A program made the position numbers and the translations under genes. This document shows, piece by piece, positions 11,858 through 23,619 of a DNA stretch of 64,000 bases; within the stretch, counting starts at the first letter, position 1, and each line of letters begins with the position of its first letter. The notes under the pieces are model-generated. The model saw only the letters and a program-made list of their open reading frames with translations, was not told the DNA's origin and did no database searches. Source of the DNA: Petrolisthes cinctipes (lineage: Eukaryota; Arthropoda; Malacostraca; Decapoda; Porcellanidae); the NCBI GenBank assembly GCA_033782935.1, contig JAWQEG010000169.1:434001-498000 (forward strand), in the 5' to 3' direction.

Positions 11858-14584
11858 ACCTAAAAGATCGATTTTTAGCATGTTTTTAGCCTATATTTTG
11901 AAAATATTCTAGCACTGTGTAGGCATGTACAGATTGCTTCTGGGACCCCAAAATATTGAATTTTCGGGTGTTTTGAGCCTGAATTTGAGATATAAACGGG
12001 TACAGAAGATACATGCACATATTGACTTTGGGCATCTAAAATATCGATTTTCAGCATGTTTTGGGCCTGTATTTTGAAAATACTCTAACACTGAGTAGGC
12101 ATGTACAGATTGCTTCTGGGACCCCAAAATATTGAATTTTCGGGTGTTTTGAGCCTGAATTTGAGATATAAACGGGTACTGAAGATGCATGCACATATCG
12201 ACTTTTGTGCACCTAAAAGATCGATTTTCAGTATGTTTTGAGCATGTATTTTGAAAATACTCTAACACGGAGTAGGCATGTACAGATCGCTTCTGGGACC
12301 CCTAAATATCGAATTTTCGGGTGTTTTGGGAATGAATTTGAGATATCGACTTTTTGGCACCTAAAAGATCGATTTTTAGCATGTTTTTAGCCTATATTTT
12401 GAAAATATTCTAGCACTGTACAGATTGCTTCTGGGACCCCAACATATTGAATTTTCGGGTGTTTTGAGCCTGAATTTGAGATATAAACGGGTACAGAAGA
12501 TACATGCACATATTGACTTTGGGCACCAAAAATATCGATTTTCAGCATGTTTTGGGCCTGAATTTTGAAAATACTCTAACACGGAGTAGGCATGTACAGA
12601 TCGCTTCTGGGACCCCAAAATATCGAATTTTCGGGTGTTTAGGGACAGAATTTGAGATATAAACGGGTACAGAAGATCCACGCACATATCGACTTTTGGG
12701 CACCTAAAAGATCGATTTTCAGTATGTTTTTGGCCTGTATTTTGAAAATACTCTAACACTCAGTAGGCATGTATAGATTGCTTCTGGGACCCCAAAATAT
12801 TGAATTTTCGGGTGTTTTGAGCCTGAATTTGAGATATAAACGGGTACTGAAGATGCATGCACATATCGACTTTTGTGCACCTAAAAGATCGATTTTCAGT
12901 ATGTTTTGAGCATGTATTTTGAAAATACTCTAACACGGAGTAGGCATGTACAGATCGCTTCTGGGACCCCTAAATATCGAATTTTCGGGTGTTTTGGGAC
13001 TGAATTTGAGATATCGACTTTTTGGCACCTAAAAGATCGATTTTTAGCATGTTCTTAGCCTATATTTTGAAAATATTATAGCACTGTACAGATTGCTTTT
13101 TCTACCCCAAAATATTGAATTTTCGGGTGTTTTGAGCCAGAATTCGAGATGTAAACGGGTACAGAAGATACATGCACATATTGACTTTGGGCACCAAAAA
13201 TATCGATTTTCAGCATGTTTTGGGCCAGAATTTTGAAAATACTCTAACACGGAGTAGGCATGTACAGATCGCTTCTGGGACCCCAAAATATCGAATTTTC
13301 GGGGGTTTAGGGCCAGAATTTGAGATATAAACGGGTACAGAAGATGCATGCACATATCGACTTTTGGGCACCTAAAAGATCGATTTTCAGTATGTTTTTG
13401 GCCTGTATTTTGAAAATACTCTAACACGGAGTAGGCATGTACAGATACCTTCTGGGACCTCTAAATATCGAATTTTCGTGTGTTTTGGGACTGAATTTGA
13501 GATATCGATTTTTTGGCACCTAAAATGTCGATTTTTAGCTTGTTTTTAGCCTATATTTTGAAAATATTCTAGCACTGTGTAGGCATGTACAGTTGAGCAA
13601 GTAGAAAGTGCAAGAGGAATATGGTTGTATATGGTAACATCTGGCAGTTCTTTGTAGTAAGCCCTCGTATCTTTATCAATGAATCACTGGGAACCCAAAG
13701 CCAATGTAAGATGAAACGTGATTGGCTGAACTTTGAGTTGTGGTGAAGATGTTGCCTTATACAGCCATATTTCTCTTGCATTTTCTACTTGCTCAACTGT
13801 ACATATTGCTTCTGGGACCCCAAAATATTGAATTTTCGGGTGTTTTGAACCTGAATTTGAGATATAAACGGGTACAGAAGATACATGCACATATTGACTT
13901 TGGGCATCTAAAATATCGATTTTCAGCATGTTTTGGGCCTGAATTTTGAAAATACTCTAACACGGAGTAGGCATGTACAGATCGCTTCTGGGACCCCAAA
14001 ATATTGAATTTTCGGGTGTTTAGGGCCAGAATTTGAGATATAAACGGGTACAGAAGATGCATGCACATATCGACTTTTGGGCACCTAAAAGATCGATTTT
14101 CAGTATGTTTTTGGCCTGTATTTTGAAAATACTCTAACACTGAGTAGGCATGTACAGATTGCTTCTGGGACCCCAAAATATTGAATTTTCGGGTGTTTTG
14201 AGCCTGAATTTGAGATATAAACGGGTACAGAAGATACATGCACATATTGACTTTGGGCACCAAAAATATCGATTTTAAGAATGTTTTGGGCCTGAATTTT
14301 GAAAATACTCTAACACGGAGTAGGCATGTACAGATCGCTTCTGGGACCCCAAAATATCGAATTTTCGGGTGTTTAGGGACAGAATTTGAGATATAAACGG
14401 GTACAGAAGATGCATGCACATATCGACTTTTGGGCACCTAAAAGATCGATTTTCAGTATGTTTTTGGCCTGTATTTTGAAAATACTCTAACATGGAGTAG
14501 GCATGTACAGATACCTTCTGGGACCTCTAAATATCGAATTTTCGGGTGTTTTGGGACTGAATTTGAGATATCGATTTTTTGGCA
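11858..14584 (+). repeat. 2726-bp patchwork block with second MITE copy
   Basis: Its first part, 11,875-13,436, repeats 5,869-7,430 (offset 6006) and 15,435-16,996 (offset 3560). Between about 13,436 and 13,480 it switches to a copy of 10,710-11,858 (offset 2726), bringing the MITE with it. The switch can be seen because TTTTCGTGTGTTTTGG, typical of the 10.7-kb block, replaces TTTTCGGGTGTTTTGG of the 7.4-kb block. This looks like unequal exchange between misaligned repeats. Confidence 0.78.
13590..13799. mobile_element. MITE-like DNA transposon, copy 2 (210 bp)
   Basis: It has the same length, termini and insertion point as copy 1, 2726 bp downstream. The only difference I noticed is GAGTTGTGGTG here for GAGTGGTGGTG in copy 1. 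Satellite on both sides matches the flanks of copy 1, including the rare TTTTAGCTTG and TTTTCGTGTG upstream and TGTACATATTGC downstream. It was therefore carried by block duplication and is not an independent insertion. Confidence 0.9.
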
Positions 14585-14599
14585 CCTAAAAGATCGATT

Positions 14600-17500
14600 T
14601 TTAGCATGTTTTTAGCCTATATTTTGAAAATATTCTAGCACTGTACAGATTGCTTCTGGGACCCCAAAATATTCAATTTTCGGGTGTTTTGAGCCTGAAT
14701 TTGAGATATAAACGGGTACAGAAGATACATGCACATATTGACTTTGGGCACCAAAAATATCGATTTTCAGCATGTTTTGGGCCTGAATTTTGAAAATACT
14801 CTAACACGGAGTAGGCATGTACAGATCGCTTCTGGGACCCCAAAATATCGAATTTTCGGGTGTTTAGGGACAGAATTTGAGATATAAACGGGTACAGAAG
14901 ATCCACGCACATATCGACTTTTGGGCACCTAAAAGATCGATTTTCAGTATGTTTTTGGCCTGTATTTTGAAAATACTCTAACACTCAGTAGGCATGTATA
15001 GATTGCTTCTGGGACCCCAAAATATTGAATTTTCGGGTGTTTTGAGCCTGAATTTGAGATATAAACGGGTACTGAAGATGCATGCACATATCGACTTTTG
15101 TGCACCTAAAAGATCGATTTTCAGTATGTTTTGAGCATGTATTTTGAAAATACTCTAACACGGAGTAGGCATGTACAGATCTCTTCTGGGACCCCTAAAT
15201 ATCGAATTTTCGGGTGTTTTGGGACTGAATTTGAGATATCGACTTTTTGGCACCTAAAAGATCGATTTTTAGCATGTTTTTAGCCTATATTTTGAAAATA
15301 TTCTAGCACTGTACAGATTGCTTCTGGGACCCCAAAATATTGAATTTTCGGGTGTTTTGAGCCTGAATTTGAGATATAAACGGGTACAGAAGATACATGC
15401 ACATATTGACTTTCGGCATCTAAAATATCGATTTTCAGCATGTTTTTTGCCTATATTTTGAAAATATTCTAGCACTGTGTAGGCATGTACAGATTGCTTC
15501 TGGGACCCCAAAATATTGAATTTTCGGGTGTTTTGAGCCTGAATTTGAGATATAAACGGGTACAGAAGATACATGCACATATTGACTTTGGGCATCTAAA
15601 ATATCGATTTTCAGCATGTTTTGGGCCTGTATTTTGAAAATACTCTAACACTGAGTAGGCATGTACAGATTGCTTCTGGGACCCCAAAATATTGAATTTT
15701 CGGGTGTTTTGAGCCTGAATTTGAGATATAAACGGGTACTGAAGATGCATGCACATATCGACTTTTGTGCACCTAAAAGATCGATTTTCAGTATGTTTTG
15801 AGCATGTATTTTGAAAATACTCTAACACGGAGTAGGCATGTACAGATCGCTTCTGGGACCCCTAAATATCGAATTTTCGGGTGTTTTGGGAATGAATTTG
15901 AGATATCGACTTTTTGGCACCTAAAAGATCGATTTTTAGCATGTTTTTAGCCTATATTTTGAAAATATTCTAGCACTGTACAGATTGCTTCTGGGACCCC
16001 AACATATTGAATTTTCGGGTGTTTTGAGCCTGAATTTGAGATATAAACGGGTACAGAAGATACATGCACATATTGACTTTGGGCACCAAAAATATCGATT
16101 TTCAGCATGTTTTGGGCCTGAATTTTGAAAATACTCTAACACGGAGTAGGCATGTACAGATCGCTTCTGGGACCCCAAAATATCGAATTTTCGGGTGTTT
16201 AGGGACAGAATTTGAGATATAAACGGGTACAGAAGATCCACGCACATATCGACTTTTGGGCACCTAAAAGATCGATTTTCAGTATGTTTTTGGCCTGTAT
16301 TTTGAAAATACTCTAACACTCAGTAGGCATGTATAGATTGCTTCTGGGACCCCAAAATATTGAATTTTCGGGTGTTTTGAGCCTGAATTTGAGATATAAA
16401 CGGGTACTGAAGATGCATGCACATATCGACTTTTGTGCACCTAAAAGATCGATTTTCAGTATGTTTTGAGCATGTATTTTGAAAATACTCTAACACGGAG
16501 TAGGCATGTACAGATCGCTTCTGGGACCCCTAAATATCGAATTTTCGGGTGTTTTGGGACTGAATTTGAGATATCGACTTTTTGGCACCTAAAAGATCGA
16601 TTTTTAGCATGTTCTTAGCCTATATTTTGAAAATATTATAGCACTGTACAGATTGCTTTTTCTACCCCAAAATATTGAATTTTCGGGTGTTTTGAGCCAG
16701 AATTCGAGATGTAAACGGGTACAGAAGATACATGCACATATTGACTTTGGGCACCAAAAATATCGATTTTCAGCATGTTTTGGGCCAGAATTTTGAAAAT
16801 ACTCTAACACGGAGTAGGCATGTACAGATCGCTTCTGGGACCCCAAAATATCGAATTTTCGGGGGTTTAGGGCCAGAATTTGAGATATAAACGGGTACAG
16901 AAGATGCATGCACATATCGACTTTTGGGCACCTAAAAGATCGATTTTCAGTATGTTTTTGGCCTGTATTTTGAAAATACTCTAACACGGAGTAGGCATGT
17001 ACAGATACCTTCTGGGACCTCTAAATATCGAATTTTCGGGTGTTTTGGGACTGAATTTGAGATATCGATTTTTTGGCACCTAAAATGTCGATTTTTAGCA
17101 TGTTTTTTGCCTATATTTTGAAAATATTCTAGCACTGTACAGATTGCTTCTGGGACCCCAACATATTGAATTTTCGGGTGTTTTGAGCCTGAATTTGAGA
17201 TATAAACGGGTACAGAAAATACATGCACATATTGACTTTGGGCACCAAAAATATCGATTTTCAGCATGTTTTTGGCCTGTATTTTGAAAATACTCTAACA
17301 CGGAGTAGGCATGTACAGATCGCTTCTGGGACCCCTAAATATCGAATTTTCGGGTGTTTTGGGAATGAATTTGAGATATCGACTTTTTGGCACCTAAAAG
17401 ATCGATTTTTAGCATGTTTTTAGCCTATATTTTGAAAATATTCTAGCACTGTACAGATTGCTTCTGGGACCCCAACATATTGAATTTTCGGGTGTTTTGA

Positions 17501-20220
17501 GCCTGAATTTGAGATATAAACGGGTACAGAAGATACATGCACATATTGACTTTGGGCACCAAAAATATCGATTTTCAGCATGTTTTGGGCCTGAATTTTG
17601 AAAATACTCTAACACGGAGTAGGCATGTACAGATCGCTTCTGGGACCCCAAAATATCGAATTTTCGGGTGTTTAGGGACAGAATTTGAGATATAAACGGG
17701 TACAGAAGATCCACGCACATATCGACTTTTGGGCACCTAAAAGATCGATTTTCAGTATGTTTTTGGCCTGTATTTTGAAAATACTCTAACACTCAGTAGG
17801 CATGTACAGATTGCTTCTGGGACCCCAAAATATTGAATTTTCGGGTGTTTTGAGCCTGAATTTGAGATATAAACGGGTACTGAAGATGCATGCACATATC
17901 GACTTTTGTGCACCTAAAAGATCGATTTTCAGTATGTTTTGAGCATGTATTTTGAAAATACTCTAACACGGAGTAGGCATGTACAGATCGCTTCTGGGAC
18001 CCCTAAATATCGAATTTTCGGGTGTTTTGGGACTGAATTTGAGATATCGACTTTTTGGCACCTAAAAGATCGATTTTTAGCATGTTTTTAGCCAATATTT
18101 TGAAAATATTCTAGCACTGTACAGATTGCTTCTGGGACCCAAAAATATTGAATTTTCGGGTGTTTTGAGCCTGAATTTGAGATATAAACGGGTACAGAAG
18201 ATACATGCACATATTGACTTTGGGCACCAAAAATATCGATTTTTAGCATGTTTTGGGCCTGAATTTTGAAAATACTCTAACACGGAGTAGGCATGTACAG
18301 ATCGCTTCTGGGACCCCAAAATATCGAATTTACGGGTGTTTAGGGACAGAATTTGAGATATAAACGGGTACAGAAGATCCATGCACATATCGACTTTTGG
18401 GCACCTAAAAGATCGATTTTCAGTATGTTTTTGGCCTGTATTTTGAAAATACTCTAACACGGAGTAGGCATGTACAGATACCTATTGCGACCTCTAAATA
18501 TCGAATTTTCGGGTGTTTTGGGACTGAATTTGAGATATCGATTTTTTGGCACCTAAAATGTCGATTTTTAGCATGTTTTTTGCCTATATTTTGAAAATAT
18601 TCTAGCACTGTGTAGGCATGTACAGATTGCTTCTGGGACCCCAAAATATTGAATTTTCGGGTGTTTTGAGCATGAATTTGAGATATAAACGGGTACAGAA
18701 GATACATGCACATATTGACTTTGGGCATCTAAAATATCGATTTTCAGCATGTTTTGGGCCTGTATTTTGAAAATACTCTAACACTGAGTAGGCATGTACA
18801 GATTGCTTCTGGGACCCCAAAATATTGAATTTTCGGGTGTTTTGAGCCTGAATTTGAGATATAAACGGGTACTGAAGATGCATGCACATATCGACTTTTG
18901 TGCACCTAAAAGATCGATTTTCACTATGTTTTGAGCATGTATTTTGAAAATACTCTAACACGGAGTAGGCATGTACAGATCGCTTCTGGGACCCCTAAAT
19001 ATCGAATTTTCGGGTGTTTTGGGACTGAATTTGAGATATCGACTTTTTGGCACCTAAAAGATCGATTTTTAGCATGTTTTTAGCCTATATTTTGAAAATA
19101 TTCTAGCACTGTACAGATTGCTTCTGGGACCCCAAAATATTGAATTTTCGGGTGTTTTGAGCCTGAATTTGTGATATAAACGGGTACAGAAGATACATGC
19201 ACATATTGACTTTGGGCACCAAAAATATCGATTTTCAGCATGTTTTCGGCCTGAATTTTGAAAATACTCTAACACGGAGTAGGCATGTACAGATACCTTC
19301 TGGGACCTCTAAATATCGAATTTTCGTGTGTTTTGGGACTGAATTTGAGATATCGATTTTTTGGCACCTAAAATGTCGATTTTTAGCTTGTTTTTAGCCT
19401 ATATTTTGAAAATATTCTAGCACTGTGTAGGCATGTACATATTGCTTCTGGGACCCCAAAATATTGAATTTTCGGGTGTTTTGAACCTGAATTTGAGATA
19501 TAAACGGGTACAGAAGATACATGCACATATTGACTTTCGGCATCTAAAATATCGATTTTCAGCATGTTTTGGGCCTGAATTTTGAAAATACTCTAACACG
19601 GAGTAGGCATGTACAGATCGCTTCTGGGACCCCAAAATATTGAATTTTCGGGTGTTTAGGGCCAGAATTTGAGATATAAACGGGTACAGAAGATGCATGC
19701 ACATATCGACTTTTGGGCACCTAAAAGATCGATTTTCAGTATGTTTTTGGCCTGTATTTTGAAAATACTCTAACACTGAGTAGGCATGTACAGATTGCTT
19801 CTGGGACCCCAAAATATTGAATTTTCGGGTGTTTTGAGCCTGAATTTGAGATATAAACGGGTACAGAAGATACATGCACATATTGACTTTGGGCACCAAA
19901 AATATCGATTTTAAGAATGTTTTGGGCCTGAATTTTGAAAATACTCTAACACGGAGTAGGCATGTACAGATCGCTTCTGGGACCCCAAAATATCGAATTT
20001 TCGGGTGTTTAGGGACAGAATTTGAGATATAAACGGGTACAGAAGATGCATGCACATATCGACTTTTGGGCACCTAAAAGATCGATTTTCAGTATGTTTT
20101 TGGCCTGTATTTTGAAAATACTCTAACATGGAGTAGGCATGTACAGATACCTTCTGGGACCTCTAAATATCGAATTTTCGGGTGTTTTGGGACTGAATTT
20201 GAGATATCGATTTTTTGGCA
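14600..20220 (+). repeat. Large duplicated block A, copy 2 (no MITE)
   Basis: This is the partner of 5,034-11,858. It lacks the 992 bp corresponding to roughly 9,535-10,530 and holds the empty MITE site. At about 20,220 it leaves the block: GCATGTTTTGGGCCTG follows where copy 1 has GCATGTTTTTAGCCT. Confidence 0.8.
19431..19445 (+). other. Empty paralogous insertion site of the MITE
   Basis: The sequence reads GCATGTACATATTGC with no insertion. It sits in the same context as both filled sites: TTTTAGCTTG and TTTTCGTGTG just upstream, and the otherwise rare TGTACATATTGC (most copies have TGTACAGATTGC). The offset to copy 1 is 8574 bp before the site and 8362 bp after it. The 212-bp change equals the 210-bp element plus one TA. 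This is the pre-insertion state, or less likely a perfectly clean excision. Confidence 0.88.
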
Positions 20221-21764
20221 CCTAAAATGTCGATTTTTAGCATGTTTTGGGCCTGTATTTTGAAAATACTCTAACACTGAGTAGGCATGTACAGATTGCT
20301 TCTGGGACCCCAAAATATTGAATTTTCGGGTGTTTTGAGCCTGAATTTGAGATATAAACGGGTACTGAAGATGCATGCACATATCGACTTTTGTGCACCT
20401 AAAAGATCGATTTTCAGTATGTTTTGAGCATGTATTTTGAAAATACTCTAACACGGAGTAGGCATGTACAGATCGCTTCTGGGACCCCTAAATATCGAAT
20501 ATTCCGGTGTTTTGGGACTGAATTTGAGATATCGACTTTTTGGCACCTAAAAGATCGATTTTTAGCATGTTTTTAGCCTATATTTTGAAAATATTCTAGC
20601 ACTGTACAGTTTGCTTCTGGGACCCCAAAATATTGAATTTTCGGGTGTTTTGAGCCTGAATATGAGATATAAACGGGTACAGAAGATACATGCACATATT
20701 GACTTTGGGCACCAAAAATATCGATTTTCAGCATGTTTTGGGCCTGAATTTTGAAAATACTCTAACACGGAGTAGGCATGTACAGATCGCTTCTGGGACC
20801 CCAAAATATCGAATTTTCGGGTGTTTAGGGACAGAATTTGAGATATAAACGGGTACAGAAGATCCATGCACATATCGACTTTTGGGCACCTAAAAGATCG
20901 ATTTTCAGTATGTTTTTGGCCTGTATTTTGAAAATACTCTAACACGGAGTAGGCATGTAAAGATACCTTCTGGGACCTCTAAATATAGAATTTTCGGGTG
21001 TTTTGGGACTGAATTTGAGATATCGATTTTTTGGCACCTAAAATGTCGATTTTTAGCATGTTTTGGGCCTGTATTTTGAAAATACTCTAACACTGAGTAG
21101 GCATGTACAGATTGCTTCTGGGACCCCAAAATATTGAATTTTCGGGTGTTTTGAGCCTGAATTTGAGATATAAACGGGTACTGAAGATGCATGCACATAT
21201 CGACTTTTGTGCACCTAAAAGATCTATTTTCAGTATGTTTTGAGCATGTATTTTGAAAATACTCTAACACGGAGTAGGCATGTACAGATCGCTTCTGGGA
21301 CCCCTAAATATCGAATTTTCCGGTGTTTTGGGACTGAATTTGAGATATCGACTTTTTGGGACCTAAAAGATCGATTTTTAGCATGTTTTTAGCCTATATT
21401 TAGAAAATATTCTAGCACTGTACAGATTGCTTTTGGGACCCCAAAATATTGAATTTTCGGGTGTTTTGAGCCAGAATTTGTGATATAAACGGGTACAGAA
21501 GATGCATGCACATATCGACTTTTATGCACCTAAATGATCGATTTTCAGCATGTTTTGGCCTGAATTTTGAAAATACTCTAACACGGAGTAGGCATGTACA
21601 GATCGCTTCTGGGACCCCAAAATATCGAATTTTCGGGTGTTTAGGGACAGAATTTGAGATATAAACGGGTACAGAAGATCCATGCACATATCGACTTTTG
21701 GGCACCTAAAAGATCGATTTTCAGTATGTTTTTGGCCTGTATTTTGAAAATACTCTAACACTCA
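20133..21764 (+). repeat. Two tandem 816-bp pentamers
   Basis: Short-monomer starts at 20,133, 20,949 and the unit boundary at 21,765 are exactly 816 bp apart. Each pentamer is S-L-S-L*-L. In both, the first short monomer is an S/L hybrid, with S-type deletion followed by GCATGTTTTGGGCCTGTATTT. The end of the second is altered: the L* near 21,460 has GAGCCAGAATTTGTGATAT, and CATGTTTTGGCCTG has lost one G near 21,557. Confidence 0.8.
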
Positions 21765-23619
21765 GTAGGCATGTACAGATTGCTTCTAGGACCCCAAAAT
21801 ATTGAATTTTCGGGTGTTTTGAGCCTGAATTTGAGATATAAACGGGTACTGAAGATGCATGCACATATCGACTTTTGTGCACCTAAAAGATCGATTTTCA
21901 GTATGTTTTGAGCATGTATTTTGAAAATACTCTAACACGGAGTAGGCATGTACAGATACCTTCTGGGACCTCTAAATATCGAATTTTCGGGTGTTTTGGG
22001 ACTGAATTTGAGATATAAACGGGTACAGAAGATACATGCACATATTGACTTTGGGCACCAAAAATATCGATTTTCAGCATGTTTTGGGCCTGAATTTTGA
22101 AAATACTCTAACACGGAGTAGGCATGTACAGATCGCTTCTGGGACCCCAAAATATCGAATTTTCGGGTGTTTAGGGACAGAATTTGAGATATAAACAGGT
22201 ACAGAAGATCCATGCACATATAGACTTTTGGGCACCTAAAAGATCGATTTTCAGTATGTTTTTGGCCTGTATTTTGAAAATACTCTAACACGGAGTAGGC
22301 ATGTACAGATACCTTCTGGGACCTCTAAATATCGAATTTTCGGGTGTTTTGGGACTGAATTTGAGATATCGACTTTTTGGCACCTGAAAGATCGATTTTT
22401 AGCATGTTTTTAGCCTATATTTTGAAAATATTCTAGCACTGAGTAAGCATGTACAGATTGCTTCTGGGACCCCAAAATATTGAATTTTCGGGTGTTTTGA
22501 GCCTGAATTTTGGATATAAACGGGTACAGAAGATACATGCACATATTGACTTTTGGCATCTAAAATATCGATTTTCAGCATGTTTTGGGCCTGTATTTTG
22601 AAAATACTCTAACACTGAGTAGGCATGTACAGATTGCTTCTGGGACCCCAAAATATCGAATTTTCGGGTGTTTTGGGACTGAATTTGAGATATCGACTTT
22701 TTGGCACCGAAAAGATCGATTTTTAGCATGTTTTTAGCCTATATTTTGAAAATATTCTAGCACTGTACAGATTGCTTCTGGGATCTCAAAATATTGAATT
22801 TTCGGGTGTTTTGAGCCTGAATTCGAGATATAAACGGGTACAGAAGATACATGCACATATTGACTTTGGGCACCAAAAATATCGATTTTCAGCATGTTTT
22901 GGGCCTGAATTTTGAAAATACTCTAACACGGAGTAGGCATGTACAAATCGCTTCTGGGACCCCAAAATATTGAATTTTCGGGTGTTTAGGGCCAGGATTT
23001 GAGATATAAAAGGGTACAGAAGATGCATGCACATATCGACTTTTGGGCACCTAAAAGATCGATTTTCAGAATTTTTTTGGCCTGTATTTTGAAAATACTC
23101 TAACACGGAGTAGGCATGTACAGATACCTTCTGGGACCTCTAAATATCGAATTTTCGGGTGTTTTGGGACTGAATTTGAGATATCGATTTTTTGGCACCT
23201 TTTTTAAAATGTCGATTTTTAGCATGTTTTTAGCGTATATTTTGAAAATATTCTAGCACTGTGTAGGCATGTACAGATTGCTTCTGGGACCCCAAAATAT
23301 TGAATTTTCGGGTGGTTTGAGCCTGAATTTGAGATATAAACGGGTACAGAAGATACATGCACATATTGACTTTGGGCACCAAAAATATCGATTTTCAGCA
23401 TGTTTTGTGCCTGAATTTTGAAAATACTCTAACACGGAGTAGCCATGTACAGATCGCTTCTGGGACCCCAAAATATCGAATTTTCGGGTGTTTAGGGCCA
23501 GAATTTGAGATATAAACGGGTACAGAAGATGCATGCACATATCGACTTTTGCCCGGGCACCTAAAAGATCGATTTTCAGTATGTTTTTGGCCTGTATTCT
23601 GAAAATACTCTAACACTCA
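21765..23619 (+). repeat. 1855-bp tandem duplication, copy 1
   Basis: It starts at CAGTAGGCATGTACAGATTGCTTCTAGG-type sequence and ends where the same variant recurs at 23,620. It contains S/L and L/S hybrid monomers, a short T-insertion in an S copy (CACCTTTTTTAAAATG near 23,200) and the CCCGGG insertion at 23,552. Differences from copy 2 include GAATTTTGGATAT near 22,505, GGATCTCAAA near 22,783, AAAAGGGTAC near 23,009 and TATTCTGAAAA near 23,596. Confidence 0.85.
23552..23557. other. CCCGGG created by a 4-bp insertion (site 1 of 4)
   Basis: The usual CTTTTGGGCACC reads CTTTTGCCCGGGCACC here, which creates the 8-bp palindrome GCCCGGGC. The only other copies I found are at 25,407, 38,102 and 51,631, all in the same monomer context. 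They descend from a single insertion. Confidence 0.88.

Larger units (their letters stand above)
5034..11858 (+). repeat. Large duplicated block A, copy 1 (with MITE and 992-bp extra segment)
   Basis: It corresponds to 14,600-20,220. The offset is 9566 bp up to about 9,530, 8574 bp from about 10,530 to the MITE site, and 8362 bp after it. The first step means copy 2 lacks 992 bp, equal to two trimers (491 + 501). The second step is the MITE. Shared rare variants include TATTCAATTTTC near 5,104 and the TTTTTCTACCCC variant at 7,091. Single-base differences that separate the copies include GGGCTTGAA near 8,022 and AAATATGGATT near 9,170 in this copy. Confidence 0.8.

Noticed and set aside
19417..20073. 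Minus-strand open reading frame of 218 codons, with similar ones at 11,067-11,711 and 13,793-14,437 and dozens of 60-127 codons elsewhere
   Set aside because: They are the satellite read in a stop-poor frame. A 177-bp monomer is exactly 59 codons, so the frame stays open until a 148-, 167- or 176-bp unit shifts it. The predicted products are the same 59-residue repeat in all three frames, with no domain, start context or codon signature. Nothing suggests translation.
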